Source of the DNA: Cephalopachus bancanus
Lineage: Eukaryota > Chordata > Mammalia > Primates > Tarsiidae
Direction: 5' to 3'
Length of the DNA stretch: 64,000 bases
NCBI GenBank assembly: GCA_027257055.1
Contig: JAPVLO010000620.1
Location: forward strand, 930,001-994,000
In this document: one piece after another, positions 1 through 12,171 of the stretch
How positions within the stretch are numbered: the stretch's first letter is position 1
How the letters are laid out: every line of letters starts with the position of its first letter
The notes under the pieces: generated by a model
What the model saw: only the letters and a program-made list of their open reading frames with translations
What the model was told of the DNA's origin: nothing
Database searches by the model: none
Program-made: the position numbers and the translations under genes

Positions 1-497
1 TGTGTTAATTCACTGAGCAGCACACTTACGATATATACACCTTTTCTGTATTTTTACACTTCAAGAAACGTACTCCAGAAATAGGCATATGTTAAGATGC
101 ACATCCCAACTGGTAAAACTGGGAAATGCAATTTAAAGTGACATCGCTTTTTCTGTACACGATGCGGCAATTTTTTAAAAACTGATAATGCCCAATGTTG
201 ATGAGTATAATGATGGCTGTATAAATTAGAACAGAATTTTCTGAAAGAGACTTAATGTGATTTACCCAAAATTTAAATATGTGTGCCCTTTAATCCAGAA
301 ATTCTTCACTTCTGAAAATATATCATTCAGAAACACTCATATATATGCACACAAATTTGTGTACAAGAAGGTTTGTTGTAGCCTTGCCTGTAATGGTGAA
401 AAATGGAAAGCCACCTATGTGTCCTCCGCTAGAATAGCGAGTAAAAAACGATACATCTATACAGTCTGGAAGAAATGTAGTTATTAAAGAAAATGGA
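1..497. other. Unique AT-rich DNA, nothing recognised
   Basis: No SINE, LINE or LTR consensus could be recognised and open frames are short and use non-ATG starts. The last 11 bases, AAAGAAAATGG, form the left target duplication of the first Alu. Confidence 0.5.
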
Positions 498-805
498 GCC
501 GGGTGTGGTGGCTCACACCTGTAATCCCAGCACTTTGGGAGGCTAAAGTGAGAGGATTCCCTGAGCCCAAGGTTTCGAGACCAGTCTGGGCAACTTGGCG
601 AGATGTCATCTCTACAATAAATGTAAAAATTAGCTGGGAATGGTGGCGTGCACCTGTAGTTCCAGCTACTTGGAAGGCTGAAGTGGAAGGAGCACCTGAA
701 TCCAGCAGGTGGAGGCTGCGGTGGCCGTGAGTGTACTACTGCACTCCAGCCTGGGCAACAGAGTGAGACACTGACTCAAAATAAAATAAAATAAAATAAA
801 ATAAA
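498..805 (+). mobile_element. Alu, full-length dimer
   Basis: Starts GCCGGGTGTGG and ends in an (ATAAA)n tail. The flanks AAAGAAAATGG and AAAGAAAACGG form the target duplication. The linker CTACAATAAATG is of the strepsirrhine type. Confidence 0.9.
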
Positions 806-813
806 GAAAACGG

Positions 814-1057
814 AGCTGGGTGGAGTGCTCATGCCTGTAATCCCAGCATTTTGAGAGGCCAAGACCAGAAGATTGCTTGCGCCCAGGAGCTCGAGACCAG
901 CCTAGGCAACATAGTGAGACCTCGTCTCTACAAAAAAATCAAAAAATTAGCCAGGCAACATAGTGAAGGATTGCCTTAGCCCAGGAGGTCAAGGCTGCGG
1001 TGAGCTGTGATTGTGCCACTGCACTTCAACCAGGTGACAGAATAAGACCCCTACTTG
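814..1057 (+). mobile_element. Alu with deletion in the right arm
   Basis: Begins AGCTGGGTGG. It has an old Alu linker (CTACAAAAAAATC) and a shortened right arm in which GCCAGGCAACATAGTG runs directly into GAAGGATTGCC. Its A-tail has become the adjoining microsatellite. Confidence 0.85.
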
Positions 1058-1058
1058 A

Positions 1059-1105
<47 letters not shown>

Positions 1106-1172
1106 GAAGGAAGGAAGGAAGGAAGGAAGGAAGGAAGGAAGGAAGGAAGGAAAGAAAGAAAGAGAGAGAGAA
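1058..1172 (+). repeat. (GAAA)n(GGAA)n microsatellite
   Basis: About ten GAAA units followed by about sixteen GGAA units, then mixed GAAA/GA. It grows from the A-tail of the preceding Alu. The strand is a pure purine tract over more than 110 bases. Confidence 0.97.
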
Positions 1173-1245
1173 GTTAACGGGGGGAAGCCTATTGTACTAG
1201 CACAGAAAGAGCTACAGGGAAGGTTTTAAGTTTTAAAAAAAATCA

Positions 1246-1523
1246 AGCTGGGCGCAGTGTCTCGCGCCTGTAATCCACAGCACTCGGGGAGGCTGAGGTA
1301 AGTGGATTGCCTGAGCCCGTGGGTTCGAGACCAGCCTGAGCACCCTGGTGATACCTCATTTCTACAATAAATAAAAAATTAGCTGGGTGTGGTGGTTCCA
1401 GCTACCTGGAAGGCTGAGGCAGAAGGGTCACCTGAGCCCAGCAAGTCGAGGCTGCGGTGGCCGTAAGCATGCCACTGCACTCCAGCCTGGGTGACAGAAT
1501 GAGGTTCCAACTCAAAAAAAAAA
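1246..1523 (+). mobile_element. Alu, full-length
   Basis: Starts AGCTGGGCGCAGTG and ends in a ten-base A-tail. The right arm lacks part of its start: GTGTGGTGG passes straight to TTCCAGC. Confidence 0.9.
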
Positions 1524-2335
1524 GTTAGAGACCAGAATATGTTGCGTGATCTTGTGTATGCGTAAATGACCAGATGTGAACATTAAAAACTACACAAAAA
1601 TTTTTTAAAAAGAAAATCTGGCAGTGGCTCATTTATCTAAATACCTTACAAATCCTTCCATGAAATACATTTAACTTCCCCCTTGAGAAGTTATAAGCAC
1701 TACGTAAGAATTCTCCAGAACAGTCTCCCTACACCAAACCCACCACAGGAAGAAACTGTTTCTTGCTCCACGGCCTCTGAGAAGAGCCTTAGTGTGTCTC
1801 CTCAGCGTCTCTTCAGAAATGCCAGCTCCCACACAGGCCTGAGCACAGCACATGGAGTCGCTCCAGACCTTTGTGCTTCGGAAGCACTTTTCAATAATTA
1901 ACTAATCCACCCAAAGGGTGGGGCCGGCCACAGCTCCCACGGACTCAGCACTCCCTTCTGCCAGGAATGCAGAGGCATCCCCTAGAGATGGCTGTTGGTC
2001 AGCTCCTGCCCCACCTCAGTCCCCAGGCCCAGAACCAAGAGGGTGAGAGAGCCCAGAACAAGAGAACAACTTCCCCTCTCAGCACGTTCCCCAGGAAAAG
2101 TCATACTCCTCCCTACCTCTGCCCCTCCTCCCTCCTCTTCCTCCCCCAGTCTAAGGAAGGAAGGACATTCCAACAGGCAGAGGGAGAAATCAGACATCAA
2201 TGCTGTCAGTTTCAACGCTGCCATTTTTTGCTCCAGAATCCTGTGAGCCACAAAACAGTGTATAGGTCCTCTCTTTCTTTCTTTCTTTCTTTTTTTGTAC
2301 AGATAAAATGAATAATGAATAACAGGAGCAATTTC
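1524..2335. other. Unique DNA, nothing recognised
   Basis: Frames overlapping on both strands between 1670 and 2310 are chance reads of a C/T-rich segment. A short (TTTC)n lies at 2272-2292. No splice-site pair or known repeat was seen. Confidence 0.45.
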
Positions 2336-2350
2336 TGCTTCAATATTTTC

Positions 2351-2643
2351 TTTTTTTTTTTTTTTTTTTTTTGAGTTGGAGTCTCACTCGGTCTCCCAGA
2401 CTGGAGTGCAGTGGCCGCTCCCGGCCACCGCAGCCTCGACCTGCTGGGCTCCAGTGATCCTTCGGCCTCAGCCTTCCAAGTAGCCGGAACTACAGGCGTG
2501 CACTACCATGCCCGGCTGATTTTCTTATTTATTGCAGAGATGAGGTCTCGCTGCCCAGGCGGGTCTCGAACCCGCGGGCTCAGGCCATCCACTCACCTCA
2601 CTCCCAAAGGCGCGGGATTACAGGCTGAGCCACCGAGCCCGGC
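2351..2643 (-). mobile_element. Young Alu (subfamily with linker-side deletion)
   Basis: T-run of 22 at the left and a perfect 15-bp target duplication TGCTTCAATATTTTC (2336-2350 and 2644-2658). Reads TCGCTGCCCAGGCGGGTCTCG, which lacks the seven bases AACTTGG present in most copies here. CpG sites are well kept. Confidence 0.95.
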
Positions 2644-2796
2644 TGCTTCAATATTTTCAAATGGGAGGTGTCTGGAACAGTGATTTCCAGTTTTGGAATT
2701 TAACTAACCATTAAAATTTCAAAAACATTTTGAGAGACCAACGTGGGATTGTCAAGTTTTATTGTGCCAAGCACAGACATTTAAAAAGCAACCTGG

Positions 2797-3088
2797 GATC
2801 GAGTGCGGTGCCTCACACCTGTAGTCCCAGCACTTTGGGAGGCCGAGGTAAGAGGATTGTCTGAGCCCCGGGGTTCCAGGCCAGCCTGGGCAATTTGGCG
2901 AGGAACTTTTCTCTACAATAAATCAAAAAATTAGCTGGGCTTCGTGGCGCCCACCTGCAGTCCTGCTACTTGGAAGGCTGAGGTGGAAGAATCGCCGGAG
3001 CCTAGCAGGTTGAGGCTGCGGTGGCCATGAGTGTGCCACTGCACTCCAGCCTGGGCGACAGAGTGAGACTCCAACTTAAAAAAAAAAA
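2797..3088 (+). mobile_element. Alu, full-length
   Basis: Left end is degraded (GGATCGAGTGCGGTG). The linker, right arm and an 11-base A-tail are intact. Confidence 0.88.
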
Positions 3089-3355
3089 CCTAAACTATTA
3101 TCACCATCACTTCATAAATGCGTGGGCACCCTCACACCAAGACAATGGAATCATGACAATATCAGATTTTAAAACAGCACTTCAAATGTAATACGCTCAG
3201 GTCTATGAAAAACATACATGTATCTCACAGAGACTGGTGAACATTTTCTCACATACTGGCACAATCCCTTTGGAAAGATCTGGCAGACACTAAATCATAA
3301 GATTCTAAACCTGACTAGTCATGAAAAAGACAGACATTAAAAAAGAAAAAATTCA
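3089..3355. other. Unique DNA between Alus
   Basis: No recognisable repeat or coding signal. Confidence 0.4.
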
Positions 3356-3646
3356 GCCGGGCTCGGTGGCTCAGCCTCTAATCCTGCGCCTGTGGGAGGC
3401 TGAGGTGAGTGGATTGCCTAAGCCCGCGGGTTCGAGACCCGCCTGGGCAGCGAGGCCTCATCTCTACAATAAATCAAAAAATCAGCTGGGCGTGGTAGCG
3501 CATGCCTGTAATTCCGGCTACTTGGAAGGCTGAGGCGGAAGGATCGCCGGAGCCCAGCAGGTCGAGGCTGCGGTGGCCGGCAGTGGCCACTGCACTCCAG
3601 TCTGGGCGACAGAGTGAGACTCCAACACAAAAATAAAAATAAAAAA
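3356..3646 (+). mobile_element. Young Alu (linker-side deletion subfamily)
   Basis: GCCGGGCTCGGTGGCTCAGCC start, GCCTGGGCAGCGAG junction lacking AACTTGG, and the flanks AAAAAGAAAAAATTCAG / AAAAAGAAAAACTTCAG as target duplication. The Pol III B box GGTTCGAGACC is intact. Confidence 0.93.
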
Positions 3647-3752
3647 AGAAAAAGAAAAACTTCAGATTCCAGCTTCCCACCCATATTCACTGCATCAGTC
3701 TCAAACTTTCTAAGGGTGGGTCCTGGAATGTGTATTAAAAAAAATATTTTTT

Positions 3753-4038
3753 GGCTGGTCGCAGTGGCTCAAGCCTGTAATTCCAGCACTTTGGGAGCCC
3801 AAGGCAAGAGGGTTGCCTGAGTCCAGGGGTTCAAAACCAGCCTGAGCAACTTGGTAAGACCTCGTCTCTACAATAAATCAAAAAATTATCAGGGTATGGT
3901 GGCATGCACCTGTAGTTCTAGCTACTTTGAAAGCTGAGGTGGAAGGATTGCCTGAACCCAGCAGGTCCAGGCTGTGGTGGCCATGAGTGTGCCACTGCAC
4001 TCCAGCCTAGGTGACAGTGAGACTTCAATTCAAAAAAA
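3753..4038 (+). mobile_element. Alu, full-length
   Basis: Starts GGCTGGTCGCAGTGG and ends in a short A-tail running into AT-rich L1 3' end. Confidence 0.9.
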
Positions 4039-4078
4039 TATAAACATAATATAAAATATACATAATATAAAATTTGCT

Positions 4079-4380
<302 letters not shown>

Positions 4381-4530
4381 ATAAAATTTACCACTTTAAC
4401 CATTTTAAGTGTACAATTCAGTAGCACTAAGCACATTCACAAAAAGTGTTGTGACTTTATCACCACTATCCATTTCCAGAACTTTCACCATCCCAAATAG
4501 AAACTCTATACCTGTTAAGAAATAACTCCC

Positions 4531-4831
4531 AGCTGGGCTCGGTGGCTCAGCCTGTAATCCCGCACCTTTGGGAGGCTGAGGTGAGTGGATTGCCTGAGCC
4601 TGCGGGTTCGAGACCCACCTGGGCAACTTGGCGAGACCTCATCTCTACAATATATCAAAAAATTATTAGCTGGGCGTGGTAGCGCGCGCCTGTAGTTCCA
4701 GCTCCTTGGAAGGCTGAGGCGGAAGGATCGCCAGAGCCCAGCAGGTCGAGGCTGCGGTGGCCGGGAGCGGCCACTGCACTCCAGGCTGGGCGACAGAGAG
4801 AGACTCCGACTCAAAAAAAAAAAAAAAAAGA
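4531..4831 (+). mobile_element. Young Alu inside the old L1
   Basis: Perfect 14-bp target duplication AAGAAATAACTCCC (4517-4530 and 4832-4845) and a 17-base A-tail. The antisense frames across it are Alu translations, not a gene. Confidence 0.95.
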
Positions 4832-5145
4832 AAGAAATAACTCCCCATTCCCCCTCTCCCACCTCCAGCTCCTGGTAACTTTTATTCTACTTTCTGTCTC
4901 TATGAATTTGCTTATCCTAGGTACCTACTCTAAGGAAATCACACAATATTTGCCATTTTATGTCTGGCTTATTTCACTTAGCATAATGTTTTCAGTGTTC
5001 ATCCATGTCATAGCATGTATCTGCATTTCACTCCTTTTCATGGCTATCTCATACTCCATCGTATGTGTGTATGCCACATTTTGTTTATCCAGTCGTCTGT
5101 TGGTGGACAGTTGGGTTGCTTCTACTTTTTGTTGGCTTGTTTTAA

Positions 5146-5441
5146 TTTTTTTTGGAGGCAGGCTCTCACTCTTTCGCCCAGGCAGGAGTGCAGTGGCACG
5201 AGCACAACTCACCGAAGCCTTGATCTCCTGGGCTCAGGTGATCTTTCTCCCTCAGCCTCCTGAGTAGCTGGGACTACAGGCGTGTGCCACTGTGCCCAAC
5301 TCACTTTCTTATTTTTCTTTTTGTAGAGATGAGGTCTAGCTATGTTGCCCAGGCTAGTCTTGAATCCCAGGGATCACACGATCCTCTGGCCTCTGCCTCC
5401 CAAAGTGCTGGAATTCCAGGCGTGAGCCACCACATCCAGGC
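5146..5441 (-). mobile_element. Older Alu inside the old L1
   Basis: T-tail at 5146-5153, linker TTCTTTTTGTAGAGATGAGG without the CAATAAATC signature, so closer to the ancestral AluJ type. Ends at GTGAGCCACCACATCCAGG. Confidence 0.88.
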
Positions 5442-5660
5442 ACTTCTTTGGACTTTTGTGGCTAAAGTTGCTATGAACATTGGTGAACACGCATTTGTTG
5501 AGGAGTTCCTTTTCAATTCTTTTGAGTATATCCTAGGAGTAGAGTTGCTGGATCATATGATAATTCTTTGTCTGACTTTTTGAGGGACCCCCAAGCTGTT
5601 CTTCACAGTGCTGCACCCTTTTACATTCTCATCAGCAGTTTACAAGCGTTCCATTTCTCT

Positions 5661-6374
5661 TTTTTTTTTTTTTGCTGATAAACAGTCATATTTAATGAGA
5701 CATTGTTCTTCACAGGGACGACTACAGAAACTTCTAATCTATAATCCAGGGCTATACAACCATGCAGCACAAACCAATGAGCCGGATATAAAATAAACTG
5801 GCTTCTTACCACCAACTACCTTGTAAACACTGCAACCTTTCTTCTCTTTAAAATGACCCTAATCTTACATGAAAACAGCTACCGCGGGGGAAGCAGAAAC
5901 CTAGCTATGTAGCCAAAAGTAAAAATCAAAGGAAAAATAGTAATTCAGTGGTTAGTTGGTGAAAGCAGGGAATTCGGTGCCCTTCACTGTGCTGGTTTGG
6001 TCTTCTTATTCTTGTTCTTTTTATCCCTCTTCTTCAGACCATCCATGTTAGCTCTCAGCAGGTTTGAATAAGCCATCTGAAACTTATTCACTTCTTTGGA
6101 GCTCACCACAGTGTCGATCTTCTTTTTCCCATCAGTAGCTCTTAACAGACACATGTTGTCTGCGGGCTCAAAGCCCTCCACAGGACCCTTCTTGGGGATG
6201 GGTTTAAGTGTCCACAGGACACTTCTTCAAGGTGATGTACACGCTGCCCGATGTCCGGCACTTCTAGAAGAGCCTGGTCAGCTCTGTCAGGAACTGCTCG
6301 CTCTCTAGCAGCACCATTTCGGCCCCTCTAGCTCCGCTGCATCCACATAAACCCCGAGCAGTTAGAGCCGGAAG
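5661..6374 (-). pseudogene. SRP14: SRP14 processed pseudogene
   Basis: Intronless retrocopy of the mRNA for the 14-kDa signal recognition particle subunit, which with SRP9 binds the Alu domain of 7SL RNA. Minus strand: short 5' UTR, ATG at 6316-6314, then residues clearly SRP14 (MVLLESEQFLTELTRLF). It is broken by TAG in place of Gln18 and then by a frameshift near 6205-6215. The later part (6181-5984) reads open and includes STVVSSKEVNKF-like and NLLRANMDGLKKRDKKNK segments, with Ser to Asp in the first. The C-terminus stops at KTKPAQ, the short form without the Ala-rich tail of anthropoids. A 3' UTR of about 310 bases carries ATTAAA and ends in a T-run (poly(A) of the transcript) at 5660-5673. 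Flanking CATTTCTCT / AATTTCTCT is the target duplication in L1. Confidence 0.95.
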
Positions 6375-7455
6375 CTTCCTCAATTTCTCTACATCCTCAC
6401 CCATCCTTGTTATTTTCTGTCCTAATAGGCACAAAGTGGTATCCTATTGTGGTTTTGATTTGCATTTGCCTTATGATGAATGATATTGATCATCTTTTCA
6501 TGTACTTACTTACATGTCTCCTTTAGAGAAATGTCTATTGAAATCCTTTGCCCATTTTTAATTGTTTGTTGCTTTTGGTGTTGTGTTATAGGAATTTAAA
6601 AAATATTCTAGTTATTAATTCCTTATCAGATATATGATTTGTAGATATTTTCTCCCATTCTATGGACTATCTTTTCATTCTCTTCATAGTGTCCTTTGAT
6701 ATGCTAAAGTTTTAAATTTGGATGAAGCCAAATTTGTCTATTTTTTCTTTTGTTGCTTTTGGTATCTTGCCAAATCCAATATTGTGAAGATTAAGTTGAA
6801 GTCTTTGATCTATTTTGAGTTAATTTTTGTACATAGTATAAGGTAAGGGTTCAAGTTCATCCTTTTGCAAAGTACTATCCAGTTTTCCCAGAAGTTTGTT
6901 GAAGACTGTCTTTTCCCACTGGAAATCAATTGCCCATATATGCAAAGGTTTGTTTTCAGGCTTTCTATTCTATTCCATTGGTCTATACGTCTTTCTTTAT
7001 GCCAGTACCACACTGCTTGTCCTACTGTAGTTTTGCAGTAAGTTTTGAAATCAGGAAGTATAAGACCTCCAACTTTGCTCTTCTTTTTGAAGATTAGTTT
7101 AGCTATTCAGGGTTCTTTGAGATTCCATATGAATTTCAGAATAGTTTTTTCTATTTCTGCAGAAAAGTAATGGCTTTGATATTTTGATGGGAATTGCATT
7201 GAATATGTAGATCAATTTGGGTGGTATTCCAAGCAATGAACAGATGTCTTTCCATTTATTTATGTCTTAAATTTCTTTCAGCAATGCTTTATAATTTTCA
7301 GTGTAGAATTTTTTAGCATCCTTGGTTAAATTTATTCCTAGATATTTTACTCTTTTTTATGCTATTGTAAATGGGATTGTTTTTAGATTTCCCTTTAAGA
7401 GTTTTCATTATTAACATATAGAAATGTAACTGATTTTTGAGGGTTGATTTTATTT

Positions 7456-7755
7456 TATTTTATTTTATTTTTTTTTTTGAGTTGGAGTCTCACTCTGTCA
7501 CCCAGACTGGAGTGCAGTGGCCGCTCCTGGCCACCGCAGCCTCAACCTGCTGGGCTCCGGCAATCCTTCTGCCTCAGCCTTCCGAGTAGCTGGAACTACA
7601 GGTGCGTGCTACCACGCCCGGCTAATTTTTTATTTATTGTAGAGATGAGGTCTCGCCAAGTTGCCCAGGAGGGTCTTGAACCCGCGGGCTCAGGCAATCC
7701 ACTCACCTCAGCCTCCCAAAGGCGTGGGATTACCGGCCGAGCCACCGAGCCCAGC
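7456..7755 (-). mobile_element. Young Alu inside the old L1
   Basis: (TTTTA)n tail at the left; GAGGGTTGATTTTA / GAGTGTTGATTTTA flank it as target duplication. Ends GAGCCACCGAGCCCAGC. Confidence 0.94.
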
Positions 7756-7925
7756 TGAGTGTTGATTTTATATCCTGCAACTTTGTTGACTTCATTTATT
7801 ACTTCTGTTTGCTTGTTTTTTAATGTGTGGAATCCTTAGAGTTTTCTACATATAAGCTCATGTAATCTGCAAACAGAAATAATTTTACTTCTTTTCTGAC
7901 TGAAATGTCTTTTATTTATTTATTT

Positions 7926-8043
7926 GAGAGATGAGGTCTGGCTATGTTACCCAAGTGGGTCTCGAACACCTGGTCTCAAATAACTCTCCCACCTCAGCCT
8001 CCCAAAGCACTGAGATTACAAGCATAAGCCATCATACCCAGCC
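7926..8043 (-). mobile_element. Alu left monomer only
   Basis: Carries only the left-arm part from GAGATGAGGTCTGG to CATCATACCCAGCC, preceded by (TTTA)n. It may be a free left monomer (FLAM-like) or a truncated dimer. Confidence 0.82.
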
Positions 8044-8163
8044 TGTTTCTTTCTATTGTTACTACTCGTGTGCTTGCTGGAACTTCCAATACTATACTGA
8101 ATATAAGTGGTAAAAGTGGGCATTCTTATTTTATTCCTAATCTTAGAAGAAAAACTTCCAGTT

Positions 8164-8455
8164 GGCAAGGCGCAGTGGCTCACCCATATAATCCCAGCAT
8201 TTTGGGAGGCCGAGGTAAGAGGACTGCCTGAGCCCAATGGTACAAGACCAGCCTTGGCAACTTGGCAAGATCTCATCTCTACAATAAATCAAAAAAATCA
8301 GCCAGGCATGGTGGTGCATACCTGTAGTCTCAGCTACTTGGAAGGTTGAGGTGGAAGGATTGCCTGAGCCCAGCAGGTCGAGGCTGCAGTGGTTATGAGC
8401 ATGCCACTGTACTCCAGCCTGGGTGACAGAGTGAGACTCCAACTAAAAAAAAAAA
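8164..8455 (+). mobile_element. Alu inside the old L1
   Basis: GGCAAGGCGCAGTGG start, A-tail at 8445-8455. Flanks AAAACTTCCAGT / AAAACCTTTCAGT are a diverged target duplication. Confidence 0.9.
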
Positions 8456-8489
8456 CAAAACCTTTCAGTCTTTCACCACTGAGTAATGT

Positions 8490-8532
8490 TAACTGATATA
8501 TATATACATATATGTGTGTGTGTATATATATG
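8490..8532. repeat. TA/TG microsatellite
   Basis: Alternating TATATA, CATATATG, TGTGTGTG and TATATATA over about 43 bases. Confidence 0.9.
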
Positions 8533-8855
8533 GCCTTTATCATATTGATAAATCTCCTTTTATTTCTAGCTTATTGAGTTTTTTTAATCATGAAAGAGTG
8601 TTGAGTTTTATCAAATGCTTTTTCTGTATCAGTTGAAATGATTATGTAATTTTTTTTACCCCTCATTCTCTTAATGCAATGTCTTACATAGATTGGTTTT
8701 CATATGTTGAACCATCCTTGCATTCTGGGAATAAATTCCACTTTAGTCATGGTATGTAATCCTTTTAATATGCTGCTGAATTTGCTTTGCTAGTATTATG
8801 TTAAGAATTTTTGCACCTATAATCATAATGGATATTGGTCTATAGTTTCTTTTCC

Positions 8856-8990
8856 TTTCTTTTTTTGACTTATTGTAGCAACAAGGTCTTACCATGTCCA
8901 GGCTGGTCTTGAACTCCTGGACTCAGGAAATCCTCTCACCTCTACCTTCCAAAGAGCTGGGATTACAGGTGTGAGTCACCATGCCTGGCC
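8856..8990 (-). mobile_element. Alu left monomer only
   Basis: T-run, TTGACTTATTGTAGCAACAAGG, then left-arm sequence ending ACCATGCCTGGCC. No right arm is present. Confidence 0.85.
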
Positions 8991-9178
8991 AATTTCTTTT
9001 CTTGTAGTGTCTTTTTCTGGCTTCAGCATCAGGGTAATATTGGCCTCATAAAATGAGTTTGGACGTGTTCCCTCTCCCTCATTTTTTTTGAAAAACTTGA
9101 GAAAGATTGGTGTTAATTCTTTTTTAAATGCTTATTAAAATGCACCAGCAAAGCCATCTGACCCTGAAATAGGTTTTT

Positions 9179-9477
<299 letters not shown>

Positions 9478-9630
9478 TAGGTTTTTTTTTTAAGCCAACT
9501 TTCCTGCCACCCCTGTGGTTCCAACACACAGTTGAGTTTCAAGCCAATTGCCCAAAATACCTGACTTAAACACTCTTGGGTATAATTCTTGATAAACTCA
9601 TAATATTAAGCTTGAAAAAAAAAAAAAGGG

Positions 9631-9939
9631 GGCCAGGCTCGGTGGCTCAGCCTGTAATCCCAGCACTTTGGGAGGCCAAGGCGAATGGATTGCCTGAGCC
9701 TGTGATTCGAGACTAGTCCAGGCAACTTGGTGAGATCTCGTCTCTACAATAAAATTAAAAATAGCTGGGCGTGGTAGTGCGCGTCTGTAGTTCTGGCTAC
9801 TCAGAAGGCTGAGGCGGAAGGATCACCAGAGCCCAGCAGGTCAACATTGGGGTGGCTGCGAGCATGCGTGCCACTGTACCCCAGCTTGGGTGAAGGAGTG
9901 AGATTCCAACTCAAAAAAAAAAAAAAGAAAAAGAAAAAA
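9631..9939 (+). mobile_element. Alu, full-length
   Basis: GGCCAGGCTCGGTGG start and an A-tail with G interruptions. A 13-base A-run (9616-9627) directly precedes it. Confidence 0.92.
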
Positions 9940-11285
9940 GGAATTTTGGATAAGTGTCACCAAGCCACCTAGCTCCAGAAGTGCCTGAAGGAAGGAAATA
10001 AAGGACACAGGGGTGACCAAATCTCTGAGATGAGAAGAGCATCGAGAAGAGCCTGGGAGCAGCAAGGGTGCCTTGGTGCATGGTTTCCACCCTTCACCCG
10101 TTGACAGGTGCGTCTGTTTGGCACTCACAGTAGCACTCAGTCTGTGACCACTAGAGTTCTGGGCAAGTCCTTAGTCTGAAAGAGGGTCAGGGGAGGAGGT
10201 ATTATGTGTGAAATGTGATTCACAGGAGTCAGATGGACAGGGGTCAAAGGCTTCATTCTGAGCTTTTATAGGCCAAGCAGACCCTGTTGCAGGAGGAAAG
10301 AGGAAGCTCCTTGGCACAAATCGATTAATCAGAGGTTATTCTCACTAAGATATTTTCTTGGTCTACTTGTGCACAAAGGTACAGAGATCATGAACAGCGG
10401 GAAACTATCACAAAACTTATAATTAGACATAACAGCTACTTTCCACAGTTTTCTTCGCCTTTTTAAACTCAGTCTCTCTGCTTCCCACCATCTTTCCTCA
10501 GACACTAGTTTATGTTTCTAGTTAAAAACTTGCTTGGCGACTTGTGCAAAAAGAGGAATTAATTTAGTGTTTGAATACTCAACTGACTGGTTCTCCATGG
10601 GAGCAAGTAGCCAAGTAAATATCCAACAGAGAACAAGAGAGGAAACAAAATGGCACCAAGCCCAAAATGCGAAGTACTCAATCATCCTGCAACACCCTGG
10701 ATGCGCACACAGAATGATATCCTCTTTCTGGGTGAGTCATGGCCTCCCACGCCTAGCAGGATGTAGAAACATTGGACTGAAACCTGAATAAAATAGTAAG
10801 GACTAGTCAAGCAGGTAAAACATTTCCTGGCTGTCAATGTAATAAAAGGTTCAACCCTTCTTCAAGATGGAAGGAAGACAGAAGGGGAGATTCAGAAATA
10901 CAGGCTTTATGTAATCCCACAAAATAGGGATCTGCAGTAAAACTTGAAGATTCATTTGTGTTTCTGTAAACACAAAAGCACATGGTAGCCCTGAACACAG
11001 AGTTTTTGTTTGTTTTATATTAAAGGGATAAGCATTTTACAGAGCTAAGACCTTGAATAGATGACAATTTGGAAAAGGTGATTTTTCTTTTCAGAATGCA
11101 AGATGTAGATAAACATTTATGCTGTTTCTATTTCTACTTTTTTCCCCCTTTCTACCTCTTACTCCTGAAATGGCGAACAGACAGTGATAATGGCATCCCA
11201 GCAAATCAAAACTAGCTCAGAGACCAAAAACCCAAAAGAGAATCGTAGCATCAGTAAGAAAGCCTGTGATTAAAAATTCAAAACT
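9940..11285. other. Unique DNA without SINEs
   Basis: 1.3 kb with no recognised repeat, RNA gene or convincing exon. The open frame at 10534-10791 uses a non-ATG start and resembles no protein I know. Confidence 0.4.
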
Positions 11286-11569
11286 TGGTCGGGCACAGTG
11301 ACTCAAGCCCATAATCCAAGCACTTTGGGAGGTAGAGGTGAGGGGATTGCCTGAGCCCACAGGTTCGAGAACAGCCTGGGCAACTTGGTGAGACCTCATC
11401 TCTACAATAAATCAAAAAATTAGCCAGGTGTGGTAGTTCCAGCTACTTAGAAGGCTGAGGCAGAAGGATCACCTGAGCCCAGCAGGTCGACTCTGGGATG
11501 GCCATGAACATGTCACTGCACTCCAGCCTGGGTGATGGAGTGAGACTCCAACTAAAAAAAAAAAAAAAA
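11286..11569 (+). mobile_element. Alu, slightly shortened right arm
   Basis: GGTCGGGCACAGTGACTC start and 17-base A-tail. The right arm skips the CACACGCCTG segment (GTGTGGTAGTTCCAGC). Confidence 0.9.
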
Positions 11570-11573
11570 TCAA

Positions 11574-11708
11574 GGCCAGGTGCGTTAGCTCACGCCTATA
11601 ATTGCAGCACTTTAGGAGGCCGAGGTGAAAGGATTGCCTGAGTCCACAGGTTCAAGACCAGCCTGGGCAACTTGGAGAGACCTCATCTCTACAATAAATA
11701 AAAAAAGA
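11574..11708 (+). mobile_element. Alu left monomer only
   Basis: GGCCAGGTGCGTTAGCTCACGCC through CTACAATAAATAAAAAAAG, then unique DNA. The right arm is absent. Confidence 0.85.
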
Positions 11709-11824
11709 TTGAGAAGGACTAGTGAAACCCTTCAAGGCCTGCAAAGGTGTGAATTTATCTACAAAACTGCAGTCGCTTTGAAATTTACCATGTGGTACTG
11801 ATGAACACTGAGGTGTCTGCCTTT

Positions 11825-11862
11825 TTTGTTTGTGTTTGTTTGTTTGTTTGTTTGTTTGTTTG
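11825..11862. repeat. (GTTT)n microsatellite
   Basis: GTTTGTTT repeated about nine times. Confidence 0.9.
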
Positions 11863-11891
11863 AGGCAGTGTACCTCTCTCTGAGCCCGGCT

Positions 11892-12171
11892 ATTTTTTTT
11901 GAGTTGGAGTCTCACTCTGTCACCCAGACTGCAGTGCAGTGACTGCTCCTGGCCACTGCAGCCTCGACCTCCTGGGCTCCGGTGATCCTTCCGCTTCAGC
12001 CTTCCAAGTGGCTGGAACTACAGGCGTGTGCTACCGGCTAATTTTTGATTTATTGTAGAGATGAGGTCTTGCCAAGTTGCCCAGGCAGGTCTCGAACCCG
12101 CGGCCTCAGGCAATCCACTCACCTCAGTCTCCCAAAGGCACGGGATTACAGGCTGAGCCACCAAGCCCGGC
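11892..12171 (-). mobile_element. Young Alu
   Basis: Short T-tail, GAGTTGGAGTCTCACTC, and end GAGCCACCAAGCCCGGC. The right arm lost a few bases (GTGCTACCGGCTAATTT). Confidence 0.92.

Noticed and set aside
1058..1172. CRISPR-like regular repeat
   Set aside because: Simple tetranucleotide repeat without spacers, in a mammalian genome.
1000..1200. Lys/Glu-rich open frame
   Set aside because: It is the GAAA/GGAA microsatellite translated.
4515..4862. 115-codon antisense frame (and dozens like it)
   Set aside because: It is Alu read in antisense with the typical [22 protein letters not shown] phrase; many similar frames occur across the window and none has a gene context.
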